The translations under genes were made by a program, and so were the position numbers. Shown one piece after another: positions 1-8,855 of a stretch of DNA of 64,000 nucleotides (position 1 is the stretch's first letter; each line of letters starts with the position of its first letter). Under the pieces are notes generated by a model. The model saw nothing but the letters and a program-made list of their open reading frames with translations, was not told the origin of the DNA and ran no database searches. The DNA lies in the NCBI RefSeq assembly GCF_014203225.1, contig NZ_JACHIO010000006.1, positions 186,001 through 250,000 on the forward strand, given 5' to 3'. The stretch comes from Granulicella mallensis (GTDB lineage Bacteria > Acidobacteriota > Terriglobia > Terriglobales > Acidobacteriaceae).

Positions 1-479
1 GGTTGCGTACGACGCTTGCCCAGCGGCATGTAGACCACCATCGCCGCACCCGGCGTGAGGCTCCGCTTGAAGACACGGACCTCGCCGCCGTTCCGACGGC
101 TCCAACGCCCACCCCTGAAGTGCTTGCCCGGCTCGGCAACTCGCTGGCGGAGGCCCTGCGCGCTCTTGCGCCCGAGGACCGCTTCCTGCTGTCGGCGTAC
201 TTTCTCGACCAGCGAACGCTGCTGCAGATCGCGCAACTCCTGCGGGTTCATGAGGCTACCGTCAGCCGCAAGCTGAAACGGCTGACCTCGGGATTGCATC
301 AACAACTGTTGAAACGCCTGCAGGCCTCGGGCATGAACAGGCGAGCCGCGGAAGAGGCACTAGGAACCGATCCGCGCGATCTCACGATCAATTTGCGGAA
401 TCTGCTGCAAACTTCGGCAACTCCAACGTTCTCCAATCAGACAGAAGGCGATAAGACAAAGCCCTCGGTCAAGAAGTAG
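1..479 (+). CDS. ECF-type RNA polymerase sigma factor, C-terminal part (5' truncated by window edge)
   Basis: About 158 residues are visible and the reading frame is open to the left edge, so the true start lies outside the window. The segment LAPEDRFLLSAYFLDQRTL followed by LLQIAQLLRVHEATVSRKL has the helix-turn-helix layout of sigma-70 region 4.2, which contacts the -35 element. After region 4 there is an extra tail of about 55 residues (RRAAEEALGTDPRDL, then a Thr/Ser-rich end) that is longer than in most ECF factors. The stop codon is two bases before the start of the next gene, a zinc-finger membrane protein with the layout of an anti-sigma factor, so the two are probably cotranscribed and form a sigma/anti-sigma pair. 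Family assignment is good; the regulon is unknown. Confidence 0.75.
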   Translation, partial: LRTTLAQRHVDHHRRTRREAPLEDTDLAAVPTAPTPTPEVLARLGNSLAEALRALAPEDRFLLSAYFLDQRTLLQIAQLLRVHEATVSRKLKRLTSGLHQQLLKRLQASGMNRRAAEEALGTDPRDLTINLRNLLQTSATPTFSNQTEGDKTKPSVKK

Positions 480-481
480 AC

Positions 482-1645
482 ATGAGCGATCTTCTCCAAC
501 CCGGCCAACACCTCGAAGCGGACCAGCTCAACGCCTTCCTCGAAGGCGTGCTGCCCGAACACGAGCGCCTGGAGAGCCTTGCGCATCTGTCCGAGTGTTC
601 GCACTGCCGGCAGATCGTCTTTCTTGCCCGGCAGGCCCAGCAAGCGGAAGAGCCTGCACCAGCGAAGGCCGTTCCAACATGGCGCGAGTGGTTCCGGTTC
701 AGCCCGATGTCGATGCTCAGTGCAGCAACGATAGCTGTGGCGTGTGCTCTGATCGTTACCGTATCGCTTCACCTGTACCGCACTGCACAAACGCCCACGA
801 CGATGGAGAACGCGAAGGTCGAACTCGCTCCAAACCTTCCGCCTATTGCGCCGCCAGCAGAAGCAGCGCCCCCTGCACCGCGAAGAGCCTCGCCCAAAGC
901 GGCTCCAGTATCTCCGATCGCTGCCGCTCCTGAACCGGTGGCACCGGCTCCTTCCGGAAAAGCGGAAGATGCGATCTCCAGCTTCAGCAAACGCAGGAGT
1001 GCAACTACGGAACCCGCCATTTCGCCCCAGACTACGAAGCCGACAGCGATGAACGACTTTGTAGCTGCGTCGGCTGGCGCCGTTTCCAACCACGAAGCAC
1101 GCGGTACAGGGATGCTACTGCGCAACAGAACAGCGGCCCCGCTCCAGCCTGCGAAGGCAGCAGCACCTCTGGCTGCAAAATCGAACCCCATAGTAGTAGC
1201 CGCTGCGCCTGCCCTGCCCACGACGACGGAGACGCTGCCTATCGAAGCTCGCACTACGATTCAAGCCACGAACGAGACCGTTGAGGTCAGCGCGGCCCCC
1301 AATGGTGCCATCGACAAGCTGAACGAAGACAATGAGGCTCTGCGTAAGAGATCGAAGGTGCATGCGTTGCCTAGCAATCTACCTTCGGCTGCCTCGGCCT
1401 CCAACGGACGGAGGATGCTTGCCGCAGATACAGCGGGAGCACTCTTCCTCAGCAAAAACGGCGGCAAGCATTGGAAGTCCGTCAAGCCGCAGTGGCAGGG
1501 GAAGGTGATGCAGCTCGCGCTTTCGCCGCGGAGTCTTCAACAACCTGCACTACAAAAGCAAAAGGTAGAGGCGGGCTTTCAACTGACTACTGACTCTGGC
1601 GTGGTCTGGGTCAGCGGCGATGGAGTGCATTGGCAACAGAAGTAG
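482..1645 (+). CDS. Zinc-finger anti-sigma factor-like membrane protein with periplasmic BNR/YCF48-like tail
   Basis: This 387-residue protein has an N-terminal H-x3-C-x2-C motif (H35, C39, C42), the zinc-binding signature of anti-sigma (ZAS) domains, then one membrane span at about 77-98. A long Ala/Pro/Thr-rich linker (about 105-300) would lie in the periplasm. The last 85 residues contain LFLSKNGGKHWKSV and VVWVSGDGVHW, which resemble BNR/YCF48-type propeller blades (S-x-D/N-G-G-x-x-W). It starts two bases after the sigma factor stop. The likely job is to hold the sigma factor at the membrane and release it on an envelope signal; the C-terminal blades could be the sensor. The anti-sigma role is inferred from context and the zinc motif. 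Confidence 0.7.
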   Translation: MSDLLQPGQHLEADQLNAFLEGVLPEHERLESLAHLSECSHCRQIVFLARQAQQAEEPAPAKAVPTWREWFRFSPMSMLSAATIAVACALIVTVSLHLYRTAQTPTTMENAKVELAPNLPPIAPPAEAAPPAPRRASPKAAPVSPIAAAPEPVAPAPSGKAEDAISSFSKRRSATTEPAISPQTTKPTAMNDFVAASAGAVSNHEARGTGMLLRNRTAAPLQPAKAAAPLAAKSNPIVVAAAPALPTTTETLPIEARTTIQATNETVEVSAAPNGAIDKLNEDNEALRKRSKVHALPSNLPSAASASNGRRMLAADTAGALFLSKNGGKHWKSVKPQWQGKVMQLALSPRSLQQPALQKQKVEAGFQLTTDSGVVWVSGDGVHWQQK

Positions 1646-1700
1646 ATGGTGTTACCTGCGGCCTTGTATTGCCGTTGCTTCTCCGCATTGCACAAGCGAC

Positions 1701-3026
1701 CTAGCGAATAAACTCCGGTCTCACCGCCTGTTGCACGAGTTGCTCGAAGGCAGCGAGGCTGCACTGCCCCGTGGCATCCTTACAAAACATCTCAGGCAGC
1801 TCCGATGCGGGCTTGTTCGCCGCAGTAAGTGGCTGCGCCGCGCGCAACTGTGTCAGCGTCTGCAAGGAGTAACGAACGCGCACAGAGTACGTATCGCCAC
1901 GCTGCCAGAGCTCGAAGGCCATCTCCGCTCCCGGCGGAGTATCGTCGCGGCGTCCATCCAGGTTCCAGTGAATGCCGAGCAAGGAAGCCACCCCTGCAAG
2001 GTTGGTATCGTGCCCTGTCAGAATCACGACCTTCTCTCCTACAGACCCAATTGCGCCGTCGATGCCTTTGCCGGTCGCGCCCTGTTCGAGCGTGCGCCGA
2101 ATGTGGTCGAGCAGATTGGAGGCTTCTACCTGCGCAAGATAAGGGGTGCGATGAGCAAGATCGAAGTAGGCAGTGTGCAGAGAAAGCAGCCGCTGCAGTT
2201 GCTGCTCCTGCACCTGGCCCCAGCCGACCTGGTCCGCAGGCAGGCCTTCGGCATACTCCAGCAACAGGTTCTCCGACATGCTGGACCCCACAGACAGCGG
2301 CCCGCGCAGGTCCGCAAGATGATCGCCCTTGCCTGAGGTAATCGCCGGAACAATTCCAGTTACAGACGTTGCCTTCTCTGCCGGGACCTTCGTGCACGAG
2401 GACGGCACGGCTGCGCAGTGATTCAGGATGCGTTGCAACTCGTCCAAAGTAGCTTGATGCTCCCGTGCAGGCGCAGTGGGATCGCCATGCACACGTTCGC
2501 GGAGCGCATCGGCAGCAAGCTGTGCATTGCCTTGAATCACCTTCGCAGCCAGCGGATGAAAGAGTGCATTCTCCGTGCCCTGCGGCAGCGAGTCGATGCG
2601 AACCGTGCAGCCCGGCATCAGACCTTCGGCCAACGCATGGCCGCTGGCGATGGTGCGCTGATCGGAGTCTGCATAGACGTACACCTGATCTGCATCGGCG
2701 CAACCTTGCGGCTGCAACAAGCCTTGTACGGCGAGCTGCGTTCGCTCCCACCCTGCAAACTGTCTTAACAGCAGCGCTCCGCGTGGAGTAAGTTCTCCCG
2801 GAGCAACCGTCCACTTGGGCCAGGGCTTTACAGAGAGGAGGTCTAGTTGCGGATTTGCCTGTGTCGGAGAACGTACGCCATGCCGGCTAAGGATGACGAC
2901 AAGCTTAAGGGTGTCGCCGGAACGAGCAGCGGATTTTGTAGCTTGTGCCGATATCTCAGCAGGGCTTTGCCATAGAACGCATAGCAGAGCCACGCATGCT
3001 GAGATAGAAGGGCGAAACAACTTCAT
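1701..3026 (-). CDS. Secreted histidine acid phosphatase (phytase / glucose-1-phosphatase family)
   Basis: This 441-residue protein has an N-terminal signal peptide (MKLFRPSISACVALLCVLW, ending near SAQ). The catalytic RHGVRSPT motif has the nucleophile at His49, and the distal HD proton-donor motif sits in LTGHDTNLAG (H339-D340). Length and motif spacing match AppA/Agp-type acid phosphatases, which hydrolyse phytate or sugar phosphates in the periplasm. A strong ribosome-binding site (AGGAG, 6 bases before ATG) supports the start. It lies downstream of a TonB receptor gene on the same strand, separated by a hairpin. Together with that receptor and the divergent two-component system it suggests uptake and dephosphorylation of an organic phosphate. 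Substrate is not decided by the sequence. Confidence 0.88.
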   Translation of the reverse strand: MKLFRPSISACVALLCVLWQSPAEISAQATKSAARSGDTLKLVVILSRHGVRSPTQANPQLDLLSVKPWPKWTVAPGELTPRGALLLRQFAGWERTQLAVQGLLQPQGCADADQVYVYADSDQRTIASGHALAEGLMPGCTVRIDSLPQGTENALFHPLAAKVIQGNAQLAADALRERVHGDPTAPAREHQATLDELQRILNHCAAVPSSCTKVPAEKATSVTGIVPAITSGKGDHLADLRGPLSVGSSMSENLLLEYAEGLPADQVGWGQVQEQQLQRLLSLHTAYFDLAHRTPYLAQVEASNLLDHIRRTLEQGATGKGIDGAIGSVGEKVVILTGHDTNLAGVASLLGIHWNLDGRRDDTPPGAEMAFELWQRGDTYSVRVRYSLQTLTQLRAAQPLTAANKPASELPEMFCKDATGQCSLAAFEQLVQQAVRPEFIR

Positions 3027-3091
3027 GTACTTCTCCTGAAAACGACCTTTGACCTTTTATCGATGCAGCGAAAACGCTCCTGAATAAAGAA

Positions 3092-3127
3092 CTTTGAGAG
3101 GACGGATTTCAACTCGTCCTCTCAAAG
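3092..3127 (-). terminator. Hairpin between TonB receptor gene and phosphatase gene
   Basis: A perfect 13-bp inverted repeat (CTTTGAGAGGACG at 3092-3104 and its complement at 3115-3127) with a 10-base loop lies 17 bases after the receptor stop codon and 65 bases before the phosphatase start. There is no clear U-tract, so it may be a terminator, an attenuator or an mRNA-stabilising 3' end. Confidence 0.6.
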
Positions 3128-3144
3128 CAGCAATCCATTCAGAG

Positions 3145-6100
3145 TTACTCGTGTCGCACGAAGTTATACCGAATGCCACCGGTATACGTCGGCTTGTAGA
3201 ACTCACGCTGATTCACGAACTGCGTACTTCCGGTGTAGTAGCCGAAGACTTCGTTGTTGAGATTTAATCCGGAGACGACCGCGCTGAATCCTTTGTAGAA
3301 GCGGTAGCTCGCCTGCGCATCGACCTGGTAGTGGGTCAGAGTGTAGACATCGCCGGAAGGTCCCTTCGGGCCCAGGCCACTAGGGTCGGAGCCGCTGACC
3401 AACGAGGGCGAGGTGTAGTTATAAGAAAAGAGACTCGCCTGGTTGTATGCCAGCCCCGCACGCACCGAGAGCCGCTTGGTGTCATAGGTGGGGCTGAGGT
3501 TCCAGGTGTTGGGAGACTGATCGATCAGCGTCGGATGATCGGTACGCAGGGGGACGCCCTTCTCACGCGAAGCCGTGTAGCTATAGTTCGCGGAGATTCC
3601 CAAACCGCGGAGCAGACCCGGAAGATAATCCAGGTGCTGCTGATAACTAAGCTCGAAGCCATAAAGCCAGGCATTCTGTCCGTTTACAAATTGAGTAATC
3701 GAATCGCCCGGATATTGCGCAAGAACAGTCTGTAAAGCTGCCGGAAAATAGCCGGCAGGAAAGCTGGAGAGGTTGAGACCGCCGGGCAGTACCGTTTCGA
3801 TCTGGGGTGCATTCAGCTGTTTGAAGAAAAACCCTGCCTGAACCAGACCCAACGGATTGAGATAGTCCTCGTACAACAGGTCATAGTTATTGGCATGTTC
3901 GGGCTTCAGATTTGGATTGCCGACAGCAACGGTAACCGGGCTTGCCGTCTGATCTTCTGAAGCGTAAGGCACCAGCTGGTACGGATCGGGCCGGGCAACT
4001 CCACGAGCGTACACGGCGCGCAAGGCGGAGTTCGGCGTAAGCGCATAGCGCATCTGCACGCTCGGCAGCACATCGAGATAGGAGGGATTATTATTGATGC
4101 CCACCGCGCTGTAACAATCTTTAGGAGTAAGAGGCAAGGGGAAGGCACAAGGCACACTGGCTGCGCCACCTTTAGGATCCGAGTAGAAGGTCAGGTTATA
4201 GCCGAAGGTATCCATCTGGGTGGCCTCAAAGCGGAGACCAGTTTGGATATGCAGCTTGCCGAAGTCGATCGTGTTCATCGCGTAACCGGACGTGATGCGC
4301 TCGATGGTGTGAAAGAGATTGGGATAGATATCGGCAGCGGTCTTCTGGCCATCTACGAAGCCGGCAAAGTTCTGTAGAGTATAGGCCTGGACCAGATTGA
4401 AGTCTGAGACCGGACCGAAGTTGCCGCCGAAGTAGTTGCCACTGAAGTAGTCAGTGTTATGAAAGTTGCTTTGCAGTGCGCTCATCAGTGGTGTCGACGA
4501 GCCTGCCTTCGTGGACCAGCCATCATAGACGGTCTCGGTAGAGTCTTGATTCTGATGACCGTTGCTGAACTTGAAACCCATCTCGAAGTTTCCGAAGTGC
4601 CCATTCGAGTTGTAGTTTCTTGCATAGGAAGCCTGGGCTGTCAGGTTCAGCTGCGCGTTCAGGCCCTTCGAAATCGTAATGTCTTTGTAGATCCAGTTGG
4701 CTGAATTCAGCAGCGGCGAGTTGCCGTTCGTATCGCAAGTTCCAAAGTGTGGGTGATACAGATCTGCCTGGCTTGCCGGAGCGTAGTTGCAGCTTACTTC
4801 CGGTCCTACCCACGAAAAATCGGCCTTGGGATTACCAGCGGAATCTACTTCGTAGGAACGCGAAGCGGAGATCTGGTAGGACATCCACTGCTTAGCCTGC
4901 ACATCTCTGCCGCCCAGAATGATGGTTCCAACAGAGGCATTAGGACGTTTGCTGGACGTATAGAACTTGGGAGAGGGCGAGCTAGCCGTGGGGCTGGGCA
5001 ATCCCTTTACCGGATCGATAGCGGCCGACACGGGCTCGTAGTACCACTTATCGCCCCAGTCCTTGAGGTCTGAGTAGAACCCACGTGCATAGATGCTGGC
5101 GTTCTCGCTAAGCCGGTAATCCGCACTGCCCGCAAAGCCATAGCGATAACGGTAATAACGATATTCGCGGATCGTATTGTTGTCATAGAAAGGAGCCGCG
5201 AAGGTAGAAAGTGGATCGAGCGTAGGTTGAATATTATCGATGCCGCGACCGTTGTAATCGTAAGCGGCATTGCCGAGAAGGCCGAAGCGCTTGGTCGCTC
5301 CAAAGCGCTTGCCAACAGTACCGCCCGTTGCATAAGAGGCGCGGCCGTTGAGAATGTTGGTATAGCCACCGTTACCGTAAAGACTGACGGTGGGCTGTTC
5401 CGTGGCTTCTTTTGTACGCAAATTTACCGAGCCGCCAATGCCATCCGCATCCTGGTTGGCGGAGAGCGTTTTGTTCAACTCGATGGCCTCGATCATGTCC
5501 GAGGGAATAACGTCGAGACGTACCTGACGAACAGTCGGTTCGGGTGCGGGAATCGTAATGCCGTCGACCGTAACATTGGTGAGCCGGGGCTCGGTGCCAC
5601 GCACCTGGATGTAAACACCCTCTCCCTCGATGCGGTAGAGCGAGACAGAGGGCAGGCGTCCGATAGCGTCGGCGACATTGGCGTTCGGCAGGCTGGTGAT
5701 GACCTCCGCGGGAAGAACCTGCACGATGTTGTCCGCGGTACGCGTCTCGTTGATGGCCTCGGCCTCGCCGTGCGGGCGGGGTGCGGTGACGAGAATCTCC
5801 TCGCTGTTGGAGGCAACAGCGAGTTTGAGGCTGAGGCTAAGCGCCTGTCCGGAAGCGAGATCTACATTCGTATTCTGCGGTTGAAAGCCGATGTAAGAGA
5901 CCGTAAGGACGTACTTGCCGGAGGGAACTTCGGGCAGAATGAACTCGCCCTGGTCATTCGTAACCACGGTGAGATTGAGCGGAGCCAGCTTGATCTGCGC
6001 GCCGGGAACAGCGCCACCAGAACCATCCGTGACGGAGCCCGAGATGGCGCCTTTACCGGCCCGGATGGCAGATTCAGCAGCAGACTCTGTGCTGGGCTGA

Positions 6101-6207
6101 ATAGCGGTTTTGGCAAAGGCTGTTGAGGAAAGTATTCCCAGCCCCAGCAGGCACAATGCACTGAGGCTCTTCCAATTTCTTATGTCGATCAAATTCAGCA
6201 GCCGCAT
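3145..6207 (-). CDS. TonB-dependent outer-membrane receptor (TIGR01782-like) with carboxypeptidase-regulatory domain
   Basis: The chosen ATG gives about 1020 residues. It is preceded by GAGGA with a 5-base spacer; upstream ATGs in the same frame at 6231 and 6261 lack this. A signal peptide is followed by a CarboxypepD_reg-like beta-sandwich (SGSVTDGSGGAVPGA...), a TonB-box-like stretch (SEEILVTAPR), and a plug domain with NANVADAIGRLPSVSLYR, VYIQVRGTEPRLTNVTVDG and ADGIGGSVNLRTK, which are typical of TIGR01782 receptors. The rest is a 22-strand-type barrel rich in aromatic residues. It probably imports a large substrate energised by TonB. The phosphatase downstream and sensor kinase divergently upstream suggest a phosphorylated substrate; that is inference. 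Confidence 0.92.
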   Translation of the reverse strand: MRLLNLIDIRNWKSLSALCLLGLGILSSTAFAKTAIQPSTESAAESAIRAGKGAISGSVTDGSGGAVPGAQIKLAPLNLTVVTNDQGEFILPEVPSGKYVLTVSYIGFQPQNTNVDLASGQALSLSLKLAVASNSEEILVTAPRPHGEAEAINETRTADNIVQVLPAEVITSLPNANVADAIGRLPSVSLYRIEGEGVYIQVRGTEPRLTNVTVDGITIPAPEPTVRQVRLDVIPSDMIEAIELNKTLSANQDADGIGGSVNLRTKEATEQPTVSLYGNGGYTNILNGRASYATGGTVGKRFGATKRFGLLGNAAYDYNGRGIDNIQPTLDPLSTFAAPFYDNNTIREYRYYRYRYGFAGSADYRLSENASIYARGFYSDLKDWGDKWYYEPVSAAIDPVKGLPSPTASSPSPKFYTSSKRPNASVGTIILGGRDVQAKQWMSYQISASRSYEVDSAGNPKADFSWVGPEVSCNYAPASQADLYHPHFGTCDTNGNSPLLNSANWIYKDITISKGLNAQLNLTAQASYARNYNSNGHFGNFEMGFKFSNGHQNQDSTETVYDGWSTKAGSSTPLMSALQSNFHNTDYFSGNYFGGNFGPVSDFNLVQAYTLQNFAGFVDGQKTAADIYPNLFHTIERITSGYAMNTIDFGKLHIQTGLRFEATQMDTFGYNLTFYSDPKGGAASVPCAFPLPLTPKDCYSAVGINNNPSYLDVLPSVQMRYALTPNSALRAVYARGVARPDPYQLVPYASEDQTASPVTVAVGNPNLKPEHANNYDLLYEDYLNPLGLVQAGFFFKQLNAPQIETVLPGGLNLSSFPAGYFPAALQTVLAQYPGDSITQFVNGQNAWLYGFELSYQQHLDYLPGLLRGLGISANYSYTASREKGVPLRTDHPTLIDQSPNTWNLSPTYDTKRLSVRAGLAYNQASLFSYNYTSPSLVSGSDPSGLGPKGPSGDVYTLTHYQVDAQASYRFYKGFSAVVSGLNLNNEVFGYYTGSTQFVNQREFYKPTYTGGIRYNFVRHE

Positions 6208-6299
6208 TGCAATCCTCAGAAGATGACACATCCGCGGGCGTTGTGTAACGCGGCGGAGCATCGAAATTCAAATTCGTATAGAGCAATGATGGAGGCCAG

Positions 6300-6319
6300 C
6301 GGTGAATGACATTTCACCG
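6300..6319. promoter_or_regulatory. Inverted repeat in divergent promoter region
   Basis: CGGTGAA (6300-6306) and TTCACCG (6313-6319) form a perfect 7-bp inverted repeat with a 6-base spacer in the 219-bp region between the TonB receptor and the response regulator gene. It is a candidate operator for the response regulator or another factor. No experimental support. Confidence 0.35.
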
Positions 6320-6426
6320 TCCTGTAAAAAAGTCCTGAGGTTGGGAGTAGCTCAAACCTATTCACATAGACTTAACACACGAACGATAACGTCGAAAGCC
6401 TGTATCCGGGCGAAAAAGCACACACC

Positions 6427-7149
6427 ATGGAAGCCGCTGGCCCATTTCGAATTTTGGTCGTCGAAGACGATCCGCGCATGCTCGACGTGTTGCGCAGGGG
6501 TCTGTGGGAGCATGGGCATACCGTGATGACGGCCTCTGACGGCGTGGAAGGGCTAACCCTTGCACAGACCTACGAATACGATGTTGTTCTTCTCGATGTC
6601 GGCCTACCCCTGCGCAATGGATACGAAGTAGCCGCAAGCCTGCGCGCGCAGCAGAACCATGCGGTCGTGCTGATGTTGACTGCCTATGACATGGAAGACG
6701 ACATCATTCGAGGCCTCGATCTTGGGGCCGACGACTACATGACCAAGCCGTTCTCCTTCCCGGAACTTCTGGCCCGCATCGGCTCCATCACTCGCCGTCG
6801 CCCATCTGCTCCCAGCGGATTTCTCAAAAGTGGTGAGCTTGTTCTCGACAAGCTAAAACGCACCATCTCTCTTGCCGGAGTTCCGTTGTCTCTTACGCCC
6901 ACGGAGTTTTTGTTGCTGGAGCGGCTCATGGAAGAACCCGGCATCGTCGTCGCCAGGAAGCAGTTGATCGAAAAGGTCTGGGGCACCGATGCGGAAGTAA
7001 GTCCCGGCGCGCTGGATACCTTTATCAACTCACTGCGTGGCAAGCTTAACCATGCGGAGCAACGCAATTTAATTGGCACAGTCCGCGGTACGGGATACTT
7101 CCTCTCCAATGAAACCTCTGCGGTTCCGGAAAAGGGCACGAACGAGTGA
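6427..7149 (+). CDS. OmpR/PhoB-family response regulator
   Basis: The 240-residue protein has a receiver domain (1-120) with acidic residues E13-D14-D15, the phospho-acceptor D57 (VVLLDVGLP), a conserved Thr in LTAYD and Lys in TKPF. A winged-helix DNA-binding domain follows (about 135-230; LTPTEFLLLERL and GTVRGTGYFL), typical of OmpR/PhoB. The last codons overlap the kinase gene by 4 bases (GTGA), so the two are translationally coupled. No clear ribosome-binding site is visible before the ATG. It is divergent from the TonB receptor next to the phytase-like phosphatase, which makes that locus its most likely target. Confidence 0.93.
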   Translation: MEAAGPFRILVVEDDPRMLDVLRRGLWEHGHTVMTASDGVEGLTLAQTYEYDVVLLDVGLPLRNGYEVAASLRAQQNHAVVLMLTAYDMEDDIIRGLDLGADDYMTKPFSFPELLARIGSITRRRPSAPSGFLKSGELVLDKLKRTISLAGVPLSLTPTEFLLLERLMEEPGIVVARKQLIEKVWGTDAEVSPGALDTFINSLRGKLNHAEQRNLIGTVRGTGYFLSNETSAVPEKGTNE

Positions 7150-8555
7150 TACGTCCCTTATCCATCCGGCTGCGGCTTTCGCTCTGGTTCTTTCTCATCT
7201 TCGCCATCGCGATGTTCACCCTCTCCACCACATGCCTCTGGATGGTGCACCGCTGCATCCTGACGATCGAAACTACGGAGCTGCAGCAACGCGTCCGCAG
7301 TATTCAACGTTTTTTCGAGGTACGACCTTCGTCCGTACCTGTCGACACACTTCAAGAGCAGATGGCTTCCATCTACGATGTCACGCACGGCAGCAAGTGG
7401 CTGCAGGTGATCGATCAGGACGGTAAGTGGATCTATCGTTCCAAATCGATCGCTGAGTTATATCCCCATCTGGATCTACCGGGCGCTGTCCCTGCGGAAG
7501 GCATTTACTTCGAATTCAACGCCGAGTCCGTTCCTGTCTGGGCACTCATCAAGCCCATCACCGTCAAAGGCCGCAGTTACACGGTGCAGACCGGCACTTC
7601 GTTAAATAGTAAGCTGATCGTCTTCAACGATTTTCGCCGGCAGTTGATGATCCTTACTCCTACGGTCTTGCTGATCGCGCTCTTAGGCGGATATTGGATG
7701 AGCCGCCAGGCATTGAATCCCGTCGCGGCCATTGAACTGGAAGCTCGGCACATCAACGATAAGAGCCTGAGCTGGCGTCTTCCTGTGTTGGAGACACATG
7801 ATGAACTGGCAGACCTGACACTGACACTCAACCAGATGCTCGACCGCATCGAGGCAGGCTATAAGAGCGTTCGCGAGTTCACCGCTAACGCCGCGCATGA
7901 ACTGCGCTCCCCTATCTCCCTGGTCCGGGCCGAGGTCGAGGTCGCACTCGCCTTTCCGCGCAACGCCGAGGAGTACAAGGATGTCTGCGAACGCGTACAG
8001 GCTGAGTCAGTACGCATGAGTACGCTGATCGACAACCTGCTCTCACTGGCTCGGGCAGACGCAAAGGCAGACGCGCTGCACTTCGAAGCACTCGATCCCC
8101 ACAAGCTTGTGACGGAGCTCGGCAGTAAGTGGACCATGCTGATGCAGCAGCATGGAATCACCTTCGAGGTAGAGTCCCATACTGCCGGAGCTTCTGTCTT
8201 TGGAGATATCCCCAGCCTGCGAAGATTATTGACGATCCTGTTGGACAACGCCGGCAAGTACACACCCGCCGGAGGCCGCGTCACGCTGAAAACCTATCTG
8301 CAAGAGCAGACAATCTTCTTCTCAGTAAGTGACACAGGGATCGGCATTCCCGCAGAGGCTCTGCCCTCTATCTTCAAAAGGTTCTACCGCGGCAATCATA
8401 CCGCACAGATCTCACCAGATGGTGCAGGACTCGGGCTTGCATTGGCCGAAGCTTTGGCGGAGCGGCATGAGACAAATATTCATGTAGAAAGCATGCCGCA
8501 GCAAGGAAGCTGCTTTACCTTCAGCCTGCGGCGACATCCGGCAGAAATTAGATAA
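7146..8555 (+). CDS. Membrane sensor histidine kinase
   Basis: A GTG start overlaps the response-regulator stop (GTGA). The 469-residue protein has two membrane spans (about 12-34 and 158-180) flanking a periplasmic sensor region, a HAMP domain (NPVAAIELEARHINDK), a HisKA domain with the phospho-acceptor in ANAAHELRSPI, and an HATPase domain with N, G1 (SVSDTGIGIP), F and G2 (GAGLGLALAEAL) boxes. All catalytic boxes are present. The arrangement resembles CusS/QseC-type kinases. Signal unknown. A bidirectional terminator lies about 200 bases downstream. Confidence 0.93.
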   Translation: MIRPLSIRLRLSLWFFLIFAIAMFTLSTTCLWMVHRCILTIETTELQQRVRSIQRFFEVRPSSVPVDTLQEQMASIYDVTHGSKWLQVIDQDGKWIYRSKSIAELYPHLDLPGAVPAEGIYFEFNAESVPVWALIKPITVKGRSYTVQTGTSLNSKLIVFNDFRRQLMILTPTVLLIALLGGYWMSRQALNPVAAIELEARHINDKSLSWRLPVLETHDELADLTLTLNQMLDRIEAGYKSVREFTANAAHELRSPISLVRAEVEVALAFPRNAEEYKDVCERVQAESVRMSTLIDNLLSLARADAKADALHFEALDPHKLVTELGSKWTMLMQQHGITFEVESHTAGASVFGDIPSLRRLLTILLDNAGKYTPAGGRVTLKTYLQEQTIFFSVSDTGIGIPAEALPSIFKRFYRGNHTAQISPDGAGLGLALAEALAERHETNIHVESMPQQGSCFTFSLRRHPAEIR

Positions 8556-8759
8556 TACAGCAGAAACTGTGGCGAGCAGTTTCTGCACTTTATTCTTCTC
8601 AGCAGTTTGCCCTTTCCCATGCATGGCTAACTCCGTATGCCGGAAGACTAGTCCGTGCTGGTAGAAATATCCAATCGTCACCAACAACCACCACTGTTGA
8701 AACGGTCGCGTAGGCGGCTCCTACAACAGTAGATTGGCGCATCCTTTTTGGAGAAAAGA

Positions 8760-8820
8760 AAGAGTCTGTCACGGACCGCTACGATGATCTGCAGCGGTCC
8801 GTGACAGACTCTTATTTTTA
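8760..8820. terminator. Bidirectional terminator between convergent genes
   Basis: A perfect 21-bp stem (8760-8780 with 8793-8813) and a 12-base loop, followed by ATTTTTA on the plus strand and by CTTTCTTTTCTCC on the minus strand. It sits between the kinase gene (+) and an Oar-like receptor gene (-). The rest of the 300-base gap (8556-8855) shows nothing convincing. Confidence 0.85.
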
Positions 8821-8855
8821 GCTTTACGCCTTCAGGAATTCAGAGCCTGATTCGA

